From Clostridium sp. AWRP (GTDB lineage: Bacteria > Bacillota > Clostridia > Clostridiales > Clostridiaceae): a DNA stretch of 64,000 nucleotides. Location of the stretch: positions 2,604,001-2,668,000 of the forward strand of contig NZ_CP029758.2 of NCBI RefSeq assembly GCF_004006395.2, written 5' to 3'. The position numbers and the translations under genes were made by a program. The notes under the pieces are model-generated. The model saw nothing but the letters and a program-made list of their open reading frames with translations. It made no database searches and was not told the DNA's origin. Shown piece by piece: positions 44,249 to 53,277 of the stretch (position 1 is the first letter of the stretch; each line of letters opens with the position of its first letter).

Positions 44249-45040
44249 ATGAAAAGTAGAATGAACACAAAATTTCTTGCCACTACTGCTGTTTTTATTG
44301 CCATTGCAATCGTTTTAAGATCATTTTCTATATCCATAGCTGCATTTGGTATGCTCACTATGAGAATAAGCTTCGAAGCCATATGTTATATAATGCCTGG
44401 TATTTTATTTGGGCCATTATATGGTGGAATTGCTGGTGGACTGATTGATTTACTTGGCTATGTAATAACACCTATAGGTGGGTACATTCCATTGTTTACT
44501 ATAACCAACATAGCAGCTGGTATTTTACCCGCACTTATATGGAAAAACATTAAAAATGCTGAAGAATACAAAGTAAGAAATTGCTATAATATCTTCTTTG
44601 GAATCCTTTTTTTAGTAGGACTTTTAAACTTTGTTATAATAAGGTTTGTAAACCACAGCACTTTAGGCCAACTACTGACATCTTTAGGAAAAAAGTCTCA
44701 ATATCTTAGTACAGGCCTTATGCTAATAGGTGCTATAGGTATTATGATTTTCATTATAAATGTAGTTATTAAGAAAAATATGATAAAATCCTATGATTTT
44801 GTAAATAACAATTATTTTAAATTAATAATTGCAATTGGTATATCTGGAGTTTTAATATGCACTATAAATACTTATATATTGCTCATATTTACTCCTGCTC
44901 TTATGGCCAAAGGCTTTATGTTCTTATGGGTGCCTAGAATAATTCAAGCTCTTCTTATGACTATAGTAAATTCCTATATAACCTGTATGATTATGTACTG
45001 TTATAGTTTATTTCAAGGTAGGGTGGTAAAAAAAGCTTAA
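44249..45040 (+). CDS. folT: ECF transporter S component, folate type
   Basis: A 263-residue membrane protein. The N-terminal part has the S-component features MNTKFLATTAVFIAIAIVLR, MRISFEAICYIMPGILFGP and GGIAGGLIDLLGYVI, matching folate-specific FolT. It is longer than usual FolT by two extra spans. It would bind folate outside and work with shared ECF ATPases encoded elsewhere. GGGGG precedes the ATG. The THF riboswitch in its leader strongly supports folate as substrate. A terminator follows at 45041. Confidence 0.87.
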   Translation: MKSRMNTKFLATTAVFIAIAIVLRSFSISIAAFGMLTMRISFEAICYIMPGILFGPLYGGIAGGLIDLLGYVITPIGGYIPLFTITNIAAGILPALIWKNIKNAEEYKVRNCYNIFFGILFLVGLLNFVIIRFVNHSTLGQLLTSLGKKSQYLSTGLMLIGAIGIMIFIINVVIKKNMIKSYDFVNNNYFKLIIAIGISGVLICTINTYILLIFTPALMAKGFMFLWVPRIIQALLMTIVNSYITCMIMYCYSLFQGRVVKKA

Positions 45041-45078
45041 ATATAAAAAAGGGGGCAAACAAACGACCCTCTTTTTTA
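45041..45078. terminator. Bidirectional terminator between folT and ilvB
   Basis: Stem around AAAAAAGGGGG / CCCTCTTTTTT with a loop of about ten bases, T6 on the plus side and A6 on the other. It serves both convergent genes. Confidence 0.75.
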
Positions 45079-45087
45079 TTCCTGTGT

Positions 45088-46764
45088 TTACTCTTCTACT
45101 AGATCCGATATAGCTGCTCCTGGAGGTACAATAGGAAATACCTTCTCTTTCCTATCTATATCACATTCTATAATTACAGGTTCATTTAAGTTAAGAGCTT
45201 CCTTTAAGCATTTCTCTACCTGGCTATTGTCTTCTATCTTAAAAGTCTTTATACCATACGCTTCTCCAAGTTTCATGAAATCAACATCTGGTCCAAGTTC
45301 TGTATTTGAAAATCTCTTGCCATAGAACATATCCTGCCATTGATATACCATGCCTAATGCACGATTATTTAAAAGCAATTGTACAATAGGAAGTTTATAT
45401 TTGGCAACAGTGGCAAGCTCTGTAGAATTCATTTTAAAACTTCCATCCCCTGCTATATTTATTACTTTTTTCCCTGGATTACCCATAGATGCTCCTATAG
45501 AAGCTCCAAGTCCGAAACCCATAGTTCCAAGTCCACCTGAAGATACAAATGTCCTTGGCTTTAAAAATTTAAAATATTGTGCAGTCCAAATTTGATTTTG
45601 GCCAACTTCTGTAGTAACTATACAGTCTCCTTTTGTTATATTGTACAAAGTATCTATTATAAACTTAGGACTTAATTTACATTCTTTAAAAGGTTCACAC
45701 TGTTCTTTCTTCCACTGTTTTATTTTTTCCATCCAATCTCTGTGGTCAGACTTTTTTAATTTGCAATTAAGCTTTTGAAGTACCTCTTTTACATCTCCTT
45801 TTATTGCCACATCTATATCCACATTTTTCCCAAATTCCTTAGGATCAATGTCTATGTGTATTATTTTTGCTTTTGGAGCAAAGGCACTTACCTTACTTAT
45901 AACCCTATCACTAAACCTAGCTCCTATAGCTATTAATAAATCACAATTACTTACTGCATAATTTGAACAGCGGCTTCCATGCATTCCAACCATACCCATA
46001 TAATATTCATTGTCTCCCGGGAAAGCTCCTATTCCCATAAGTGAACACGTAATTGGTGAATCTGCTTTTTCTACAAGTTCCATCAATTCATTTTGAGCTC
46101 CTGATGTTACAGTTCCTCCACCTGAATAAATTACAGGTTTTTCACTCCTATTTATCATATCTATTGCTTTATTTAAATTGTCTCCATACTCATCTAAATT
46201 AAAATATTTCTTTTCTTTAATTTCAGAAAGTCTGCTTCTAGAAGGTTCATATTCTACTTCAGCTAATTGTACGTCTTTAGGTATATCTACTACTACAGGT
46301 CCTGGTCTTCCACTAACTGCAATTTGAAATGCCTCTCTTACAGTATCAGCTAAATCCTCTACCTTTTCTACAATGCAACTCTTTTTAGTTATGGATGCAG
46401 TAATATCTTTAATATTTACTTCTTGAAAAGAATCCTTTCCAAGAAGACTTCTCGCAACCTGTCCTGTAAATACTACAATAGGTACAGAATCCATATAAGC
46501 TGTAGCAATTGCTGTAACCGTATTAGTAGCTCCCGGACCTGATGTTGCAATTACAACTCCTACCTTTCCTGTAGATCTTGCATATCCATCTGCAGCATGA
46601 GCAGCCCCTTGTTCATGTGAAGTTGATATGTGAGTTATTTTCCCCTTGGCAGCATATAGTGCATCATAAATAGGTAAAACAGCCCCTCCTGGATATCCAA
46701 ATACAGTATCTACGCCTTGCTCCATCATACATTTTAATAGTACTTCAGCACCTTTCATTTTCAT
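45088..46764 (-). CDS. ilvB: Acetolactate synthase large subunit
   Basis: A 558-residue ThDP enzyme making acetolactate (or acetohydroxybutyrate) from pyruvate in branched-chain amino-acid synthesis; in these organisms acetolactate also feeds acetoin and 2,3-butanediol. The cofactor glutamate lies in TSHEQGAAHAADGYAR, the FAD region in IGARFSDRVISK, and the ThDP-Mg motif is GDGSFKMN...NN. AHAS type (FAD sites, 2-ketobutyrate-type length) rather than catabolic AlsS is favoured by the Ile T-box upstream. No small-subunit gene follows. GGGGG precedes ATG 46764. Confidence 0.92.
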   Translation of the reverse strand: MKMKGAEVLLKCMMEQGVDTVFGYPGGAVLPIYDALYAAKGKITHISTSHEQGAAHAADGYARSTGKVGVVIATSGPGATNTVTAIATAYMDSVPIVVFTGQVARSLLGKDSFQEVNIKDITASITKKSCIVEKVEDLADTVREAFQIAVSGRPGPVVVDIPKDVQLAEVEYEPSRSRLSEIKEKKYFNLDEYGDNLNKAIDMINRSEKPVIYSGGGTVTSGAQNELMELVEKADSPITCSLMGIGAFPGDNEYYMGMVGMHGSRCSNYAVSNCDLLIAIGARFSDRVISKVSAFAPKAKIIHIDIDPKEFGKNVDIDVAIKGDVKEVLQKLNCKLKKSDHRDWMEKIKQWKKEQCEPFKECKLSPKFIIDTLYNITKGDCIVTTEVGQNQIWTAQYFKFLKPRTFVSSGGLGTMGFGLGASIGASMGNPGKKVINIAGDGSFKMNSTELATVAKYKLPIVQLLLNNRALGMVYQWQDMFYGKRFSNTELGPDVDFMKLGEAYGIKTFKIEDNSQVEKCLKEALNLNEPVIIECDIDRKEKVFPIVPPGAAISDLVEE

Positions 46765-46949
46765 ACCTAAGTCCCCCTTTTATTTATATATTAATCAATT
46801 ATTTTATCAAATAATATAATAATTTATACTTAGTTAGATTAAAAAATAAGTTGTTTGTTATTTTTTTAACATACTTATTTATTCTTTTTTTACACTTATT
46901 TACTTGTTTAAGTTAAATTTATACCTTTTTATATTATATTTTTATATTA

Positions 46950-47145
46950 TAAAAAGACCAAACTTCTGCCATCTGGGGCGAGAAGTTTGGTCCGCGGTAC
47001 CACCCAATTTTTTACTTAATTCAATTAACGGCTCTGCCGGTATAACTTACTTATATTTCAGTTAAACAACTCCAGGGTGATTTTCACTAGCTAATAATTT
47101 ATGAGCTTTCACCTAACCTCATTCTCTTTGAAATCTTTCACTAAT
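46950..47145 (-). promoter_or_regulatory. T-box leader, Ile-type specifier
   Basis: Minus strand: AGAGAATGAGG stem I, specifier region GAAA-ATC-ACCCTGGAG (AUC, Ile), then GGGTGGTACCGCGG and a strong terminator (GACCAAACTTCT / AGAAGTTTGGTC plus T5). It controls ilvB 186 bases downstream, and the match of isoleucine codon to isoleucine gene supports the way I read specifiers in the other two T-boxes. The flanks of the gap (46765-46949, 47146-47305) are AT-rich. Confidence 0.92.
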
Positions 47146-47305
47146 TACTCTTCCCTATCCTCATTTTTTCTATCTAATTTTCAATTTAATTATGCTTTCA
47201 CGTTTAGTATATATATCATATAATACTATCTTATTTTTTAAATGTCAATAGTTTTTTTAATTTTTAGAAAATAAATTCAAAACTATTATTTAATTCCTAC
47301 GCTAT

Positions 47306-47345
47306 TATGAAATTAGGCCATGCTATATAAACATGACCTAATAAG
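47306..47345 (-). terminator. Probable terminator after first amino-acid permease
   Basis: Minus-strand stem ATTAGGTCATG / CATGGCCTAAT with a 9-base loop and a short T tail (TTTCAT), directly after the 47352 stop. Confidence 0.55.
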
Positions 47346-47351
47346 CAAAAA

Positions 47352-48770
47352 TTATTTTGCTGCATCTTGTGTACTCGCAAAATCCTCATCGTTCATAACA
47401 CTGTGGTTATTTCCATATGCAAAGTATATTATAAGTCCAACAACAAGCCATACTGCAAATCTTATTAAAGTAACCTTTTGCAAATTGAATATCAAAAAAG
47501 CACAAGCTATCATAGCAAAAATAGGTGTAACTGGTGAAAACGGAACTTTAAATGATCTAGGTCTGTCTGGCTCTCTTTTTCTTAAAACTATAACTGATGC
47601 AGATACTATTATAAATGCTGCTAGTGTACCTATATTAGTGAGTTCTGAAACAACACTTATTGGTGTAAATCCAGCTATTATCATAGTTATAATACCAACA
47701 AGCAAAGTACTTTTTACAGGTGTATGGAATCTTTGATTAACCTGTCCAAATACTCTAGGTAAAAGTCCATCCCTTGACATTGCAAACAATACACGAGTTT
47801 GACCAAATAGCATAACAATTAAAACTGAAGTTAGTCCGCAAATTGCTCCAACTGAAACTAAAGCTGATCCCCAATTTATTCCTACCTGCTGAAGTGCAAA
47901 AGCTACTGGAGCTGCTGTATCTTTAAATTTCAGATATGGAACCATTCCTGTTAATATAGCTGACACTGCAATATATAATACAGTACAAATTATCAAAGAT
48001 GCTATAATTCCTCTAGGTAAATCCTTCTTTGGATCTTTTACTTCTTCTGCTGCAGTTGAAACTGCATCAAATCCTATATAAGCAAAGAATATTACCGACG
48101 CTCCTGAGAAAACTCCCTTCCATCCATAAGGCATAAATGGATGCCAATTTGCAGGATGAACATGTCTAACACCTAATACTATAAATAAAAGTACTACTGC
48201 TAACTTTATAGCAACTATTATATTATTTGTAGTTGCGCTTTGTTTTACACCCGCTACCAATATACCTGTTATTATTACAAGTATAGCTACTGCAGGTAAA
48301 TTTACTAGTCCGCCTTCAAAAGGTGCTTTTGTAATAATATTTGGAAGTTTTATACCCAAATCTCCTAAAATACTAACAAAATATCCACTCCATCCAATCG
48401 CCACTGTACCAACTGAAAAAGCATACTCAAGAATTAAATCCCAGCCTATAATCCATGCCCAAAATTCTCCAAGTGCCGCATAACCATAAGTGTATGCGCT
48501 TCCCGCTACAGGAACCATAGCTGCTATCTCTGCATAACAAAGTGCTGCAAATCCACAAGCAAGCCCTGCTATGATAAATGAAATTACAAGTGCTGGTCCA
48601 GAATATTTTGCTGCTGCTATTCCTGTCAGTACAAATATCCCTGTACCTACTATTGCCCCTATACCTAACATAGTAAGTTCGAAAGCTCCCAATGATTTCT
48701 CTAAGGAATTCTTTCCCTTAGTCTCTGCCAAAAGACTTTCGATGGGTTTTGTTCTAAAAATATTTTTCAT
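47352..48770 (-). CDS. APC-family amino-acid permease (CAT-like), copy 1
   Basis: A 472-residue transporter with 12 to 13 spans. Core motifs are GIGAIVGTGIFVLTGIAA (span 1), AGLACGFAALCYAEIAAM and IFFAYIGFDAVSTAAEEVKDP. These match the cationic amino-acid transporter-like (YfnA/YhdG) subgroup. It is a close paralogue of 49247-50659; the two share their first 20 residues exactly and long DNA tracts. Each has its own terminator, so they are separate transcripts. The 576-base interval between it and ilvB holds the Ile T-box. Substrate unassigned. Confidence 0.85.
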   Translation of the reverse strand: MKNIFRTKPIESLLAETKGKNSLEKSLGAFELTMLGIGAIVGTGIFVLTGIAAAKYSGPALVISFIIAGLACGFAALCYAEIAAMVPVAGSAYTYGYAALGEFWAWIIGWDLILEYAFSVGTVAIGWSGYFVSILGDLGIKLPNIITKAPFEGGLVNLPAVAILVIITGILVAGVKQSATTNNIIVAIKLAVVLLFIVLGVRHVHPANWHPFMPYGWKGVFSGASVIFFAYIGFDAVSTAAEEVKDPKKDLPRGIIASLIICTVLYIAVSAILTGMVPYLKFKDTAAPVAFALQQVGINWGSALVSVGAICGLTSVLIVMLFGQTRVLFAMSRDGLLPRVFGQVNQRFHTPVKSTLLVGIITMIIAGFTPISVVSELTNIGTLAAFIIVSASVIVLRKREPDRPRSFKVPFSPVTPIFAMIACAFLIFNLQKVTLIRFAVWLVVGLIIYFAYGNNHSVMNDEDFASTQDAAK

Positions 48771-49160
48771 ACGTCAATTGCCCCCCTAAATTTAACTAAA
48801 AAACAATGCTGTCATTATTATAATATTATAATACCATGCCAGTATTATTTCTAAAAATGAATTTATTATTAATAATACCACCATTTTTTATACAATTCAA
48901 TATGATTTTATGATTTTTTTATATATTTTTTTAATGTTTAATAATTTTGTAGGGTGTATATTTATAATTATTTAATATGCATCTATACATTGAAATGTAT
49001 ACTCTTTGTTTATTCAATTATGCAAAATGCATAGACTATACAATTTATTTATGAATTGTATTTATCTGAATATTAAAAAAATAAATTTATTTTATACTGT
49101 TTTATATAATTTATGAATTTTGTATATTCTTTATTAGTGGTATGTTGTTTACATAGCAAC
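48771..49160. other. Gene-free AT-rich stretch between the permease copies
   Basis: Promoter region of copy 1 and, further left of copy 2's terminator, strongly AT-rich DNA. I see no RNA element or small gene. Confidence 0.5.
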
Positions 49161-49203
49161 AGAAAAAACTAGGTATAGTAAATTTACTATACCTAGTTTT
49201 TTA
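49161..49203. terminator. Terminator after second amino-acid permease
   Basis: Perfect stem AACTAGGTATAGTAAA / TTTACTATACCTAGTT with A and T runs on either side, 44 bases past the 49247 stop. Confidence 0.88.
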
Positions 49204-49246
49204 GATAGAGCTAAGCTCCACCTAATATTAAATTTTGTTCATTTCT

Positions 49247-50659
49247 TTATATAGCACTTTCATCAATTGAATTATCTCCATTTACAGTGCTGTGTTTATA
49301 CCCATATACAAAGTATAATATAAGTCCTATAACAAGCCACACTGCAAATCTTACCAAAGTTACCTTTTGCAGATTGATTATTAAGAAAGTACAAGCTGCC
49401 ATAGCAAGAAGAGGTGTAATCGGTGAAAAAGGAACTTTGAATGTTCTAGGTCTATCCGGTTCTTTTTTTCTTAAAACTATAACTGATGCAGATACTATTA
49501 TAAATGCTGCTAGCGTGCCTACGTTAGTTAATTCAGAAACAATACCTATTGGTGTAAATCCAGCTACAATCATAGTTATGATACCAACAAGTAAAGTACT
49601 TTTTACAGGTGTATGGAACCTTTGATCAACGTGTCCAAATACTCTAGGTAGAAGTCCATCCCTTGACATTGCAAACAATATACGAGTTTGACCAAACATC
49701 ATAACAATTAAAACTGAAGTCAGTCCACAAATTGCTCCAACTGAAACTAAAGCTGATCCCCAATTTATTCCTACCTGCTGAAGTGCAAAAGCTACTGGAG
49801 CTGCTGTTTCTTTAAACTTCAGATATGGAACCATTCCTGTTAATATGGCTGATACTACAATATATAATACAGTACAAATTATCAAAGATGCTATAATTCC
49901 TCTAGGTAAATCCTTCTGCGGATTTCTTACTTCTTCTGCTGCAGTTGAAACTGCATCAAATCCTATATAAGCAAAGAATATTACTGATGCCCCTGAGAAA
50001 ACTCCTTTCCATCCATAAGGCATAAATGGATGCCAGTTTGCAGTATTAACATGACTAACACCTAATACTATGAATAAAAGTACTACTGCTAACTTTATAG
50101 CAACTATTATATTATTTGTAGTTGCACTTTGCTTTACGCCTGCTACCAATATGCCTGTTATTATTACAAGTATAGCTACTGCAGGTAAGTTTATTAGTCC
50201 GCCTTCAAAAGGTGCTTTTGTAATAGCTGTCGGAAGTTTCAAGCCCAAATCAGCTACAATACTAGTAAAATAGCCGCTCCATCCAATTGCAACTGTTCCA
50301 ATTGCAAAAGCATATTCAAGAATTAAGTCCCATCCTATAATCCATGCCCAAAATTCTCCAAGTGCCGCATAACCATAAGTGTATGCGCTTCCCGCTACAG
50401 GAACCATAGCTGCTATCTCTGCATAGCAAAGTGCTGCAAATCCACAAGCAAGTCCTGCTATAATAAATGATATTACAAGTGCTGGCCCAGAATAATTTGC
50501 TGCTGCTATTCCTGTTAATACAAATATACCCGTACCTATAATTGCGCCTATGCCTAGCATAGTAAGTTCAAAAGAGCCTAATACTTTGGATAAACCATCC
50601 TTTCCTTTTGTCTCTGCCAAAAGACTCTCAATGGGTTTGGTTCTAAAAATATTTTTCAT
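49247..50659 (-). CDS. APC-family amino-acid permease (CAT-like), copy 2
   Basis: A 470-residue paralogue of 47352-48770 with the same motifs (GIGAIIGTGIFVLTGIAA, IFFAYIGFDAVSTAAEEVRNP). Differences cluster in three places: residues about 20-27, the 125-150 loop (FTSIVADLGLKLPTAITK here against FVSILGDLGIKLPNIITK) and the C-terminal tail. This patchwork fits a tandem duplication kept similar by gene conversion. GGGGG precedes ATG 50659. Different substrate preference or expression would explain retention. Confidence 0.85.
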   Translation of the reverse strand: MKNIFRTKPIESLLAETKGKDGLSKVLGSFELTMLGIGAIIGTGIFVLTGIAAANYSGPALVISFIIAGLACGFAALCYAEIAAMVPVAGSAYTYGYAALGEFWAWIIGWDLILEYAFAIGTVAIGWSGYFTSIVADLGLKLPTAITKAPFEGGLINLPAVAILVIITGILVAGVKQSATTNNIIVAIKLAVVLLFIVLGVSHVNTANWHPFMPYGWKGVFSGASVIFFAYIGFDAVSTAAEEVRNPQKDLPRGIIASLIICTVLYIVVSAILTGMVPYLKFKETAAPVAFALQQVGINWGSALVSVGAICGLTSVLIVMMFGQTRILFAMSRDGLLPRVFGHVDQRFHTPVKSTLLVGIITMIVAGFTPIGIVSELTNVGTLAAFIIVSASVIVLRKKEPDRPRTFKVPFSPITPLLAMAACTFLIINLQKVTLVRFAVWLVIGLILYFVYGYKHSTVNGDNSIDESAI

Positions 50660-51277
50660 ATAGTATCTCCCCCTTATAAATAGAATGAATAATAAATTAT
50701 TCTTAAAATGAATATTTCATTAATCATATCATCATTTTTTGTATAATTCAATATTATTTAATAAAATTATTACAAAAATAATAGGTATTTTTTATAATAT
50801 TGTAAAATAATACTTGCTATTTTATAATCATTAAAAAATGTACTTATATTTTTTGAATTGTAAGTTTTTGCTTTATTCAATAATTTCTCTGGCATCTATT
50901 ATATAATTCCTCATTTTAATTCAACTTATACATGTACATGAAAATCTTTTAACCATTAATTCACAAAGTATAATAAAAATTTTATATGTACGAAAGTTGA
51001 GTATAGTCTACCTAAACTATAGTTCTAAATTAGAAACCACAGATTGGATTTGCAAGTCCAAGTCAATCATATTCCTTATTGGAACTATAATTGGACTTTT
51101 AATATTAATTAGAATTAGTTAAAAGCGTTATTATACATACTATTATCTATCATTAATTGGACACGCAATATTTTAGGTAAAATAAATATGAATAAATTCA
51201 TATTTTTGCTTGCAATTATCCTTATATTTTAATATAATATAGTTATGAAGTTTAGATATTAATGTGAGGTGAGGCAA
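50660..51277. other. AT-rich gap with one doubtful small frame
   Basis: Mostly AT-rich. At 50997-51122 on the plus strand a frame from TTG encodes 41 residues ending in a hydrophobic run (IIFLIGTIIGLLILIRIS), a possible small membrane peptide or gene tail. It lacks a ribosome site and an ATG. The last 80 bases are the promoter of the next gene. Confidence 0.3.
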
Positions 51278-51952
51278 ATGAATATAATTTCTAATTTTAA
51301 ATTTCAATTAAATAAGGATAGGGTTATAAAGATGGTACAATCTTATGGTAAAATGCCTCAATATAATGAACTGGATAAGATGTACAAAAATTTACTACCT
51401 ATACTAAAAGATCATTCAAATCCACTTGGAATTTTTAAAATGGAAGAAAAAGATGAAAGTATTAATTTAAATATGTTATCTAAATGCAAGTTTACAATAT
51501 ATTGTCTAATAACTTTAGGAGAAAAATGTACTAATAAAATAAATGAAATGTTTGAAAGTGGCAATTTTTATGAAGCTCTATTACTAGATTCCATGTCTAG
51601 TAATTATCTATTTAACGTAAGTTCTCAACTGCATCATATTATATGTGGTAAAGCTTCTAAAATAAATTTAGGTATTACTCATAAAGTAGCTCCTGGCGAT
51701 GGAGAAATAGAATTAGAATATCAAAATAACATTCTAGGCAAACTTAGGAATGCCGAGTTTCATAATGTTAAAATGGTAAATAATTGTGTATATCCTCATA
51801 AATCCTTAACTTATGTTTATGGAGCAGATAAAAGCATAGTTGTAAATGGAGATGATCACTGCTGCTCAAGGTGCAGCAATGTATTTTGCAATATGCGTCA
51901 TATAGAAAAGGAAAATAACTATGCTGTAGAAAATACTATTAACTGTGCTTAA
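51278..51952 (+). CDS. Methionine synthase activation-domain-like protein
   Basis: A 224-residue protein resembling stand-alone versions of the B12-dependent methionine synthase activation domain. Supporting segments are LGEKCTNKINEMFESGNFYEALLLDSM, seen here as LGEKCTNKINEMFESG and EALLLDSMSSNYLF, then APGDGEIELEYQ and PHKSLTYVYGADKSIV. The C-terminus has a cysteine cluster CCSRCSNVFCNMRH that could hold an Fe-S cluster or zinc. In acetogens such proteins may reactivate corrinoid enzymes. ATG 51278 follows GAGGTGAGGCAA. No metH is adjacent. Family call moderate; role inferred. Confidence 0.6.
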   Translation: MNIISNFKFQLNKDRVIKMVQSYGKMPQYNELDKMYKNLLPILKDHSNPLGIFKMEEKDESINLNMLSKCKFTIYCLITLGEKCTNKINEMFESGNFYEALLLDSMSSNYLFNVSSQLHHIICGKASKINLGITHKVAPGDGEIELEYQNNILGKLRNAEFHNVKMVNNCVYPHKSLTYVYGADKSIVVNGDDHCCSRCSNVFCNMRHIEKENNYAVENTINCA

Positions 51953-51975
51953 TAAGTTATTAATATAACACGTAT

Positions 51976-52023
51976 ATTAATAATGGTCTGGTATATTCTT
52001 ATAAAATATACCAGACCATTATT
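51976..52023. terminator. Bidirectional terminator
   Basis: Perfect stem AATGGTCTGGTATATT / AATATACCAGACCATT with a 7-base loop, between two convergent genes. Confidence 0.85.
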
Positions 52024-52043
52024 AATTGCAATTTAACTCAATA

Positions 52044-53219
52044 TTATTTAGCTAGATTTAATATTTTTACAATATCATCTTTATTTAGTTTTACAAATTG
52101 TCCTACAGTTTTAGTTCCATTATCTGTACACTTATTAGCCATTTCTTCAATTTTATCTTCTCCTATACTTCCTTCTTTTAAAGTTACAGGTAACCCCATG
52201 CTCTTGAAAAATGCTGTCATTCTCCTTATGCCTTCAAGTACAATATCTTCACAGGAGCTATAAGATAAATCCACATCCCATACCCTTACTGCAAATTGTA
52301 CAAATCTATTGATATCATGTTTATATACATACTTCATCCATGCAGGAAATACAATTGCAAGTCCTGCTCCATGAGCAATATCTGTTTCCCCACTTAACTC
52401 ATGTTCAATTTTGTGAGAAGCCCAATCGCCTATTCTACCTGTACTAAGCATATCATTATGAGCTATAGTACCAGTCCACATAATTTCTGCCCTAGCATCA
52501 TAATTTTTAGGATCTTTTAAAACTATTGGAGCATTATTTATAACATTTCTAAGTGCAGCTTCGCAAAGCCTATCAGTTAGATCTACATGTTTCACATTTG
52601 TAAAATATCTTTCCATTATATGTGCCATAATATCACAAGCACCACAAGCAGTTTGATACTCTGGCAGTGTAAAAGTAAGTTCAGGATTCATAATTGAAAA
52701 AGCAGGCCTTATGAGTACTGTATTTAATCCTTTTTTAAACCAACCATCTTCATTCATAATAACAGAACTATTACTAGATTCTGTGCCTGTAGCAGGTAAT
52801 GTTATTACAACCCCTACAGGAAGAGCCTCTTTTACTTCAGCTTTTCCCATATAAAAATCCCATACATCTCCTTTATATGGTACTCCTACAGCAATAGCTT
52901 TAGCCGTATCTGCTGAGCTACCTCCTCCTACAGATAGTATAAATTTTATATTATTTTCTCTACATAATCTTATACCTTCTTTAACAGGCCCTAATCTTGG
53001 ATTAGGTTTAATCCCTGGAAGTTCTATAAATTCAATACCATTTTCTTTTAGAGACTTTATAACTCTATCATAGAGACCAGATTTCTTTATGCTTCCTCCC
53101 CCATAGCAAAAAAGTATTTTATCTGACTTTGAATACTCCTTTACCTTACTTCCTACAAGATTTTCGGTATCCCTACCAAAAATAATTTCTGTAGCATTTT
53201 TAAAAATAAAGTTTTCCAT
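52044..53219 (-). CDS. Iron-containing alcohol dehydrogenase (butanol dehydrogenase type)
   Basis: A 391-residue group III dehydrogenase like clostridial BdhA/BdhB and YqhD, reducing aldehydes to alcohols with NAD(P)H. The cofactor loop is GGGSSADTAKAIA (about 94-106). Iron ligands are the Asp and His of ACDIMAHIMERYF and the histidines of SHKIEHEL and AHGAGLAIVFPAW. ATG 53219 is chosen; a GTG five codons upstream falls in the ribosome-site region GAGGGATG. Single gene. Likely role in ethanol or butanol formation. Confidence 0.9.
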   Translation of the reverse strand: MENFIFKNATEIIFGRDTENLVGSKVKEYSKSDKILFCYGGGSIKKSGLYDRVIKSLKENGIEFIELPGIKPNPRLGPVKEGIRLCRENNIKFILSVGGGSSADTAKAIAVGVPYKGDVWDFYMGKAEVKEALPVGVVITLPATGTESSNSSVIMNEDGWFKKGLNTVLIRPAFSIMNPELTFTLPEYQTACGACDIMAHIMERYFTNVKHVDLTDRLCEAALRNVINNAPIVLKDPKNYDARAEIMWTGTIAHNDMLSTGRIGDWASHKIEHELSGETDIAHGAGLAIVFPAWMKYVYKHDINRFVQFAVRVWDVDLSYSSCEDIVLEGIRRMTAFFKSMGLPVTLKEGSIGEDKIEEMANKCTDNGTKTVGQFVKLNKDDIVKILNLAK

Positions 53220-53277
53220 AATAACATCCCTCACTTACTAATTTTTCTAATTATGCTAAACAATAAAATAGCCTTTA

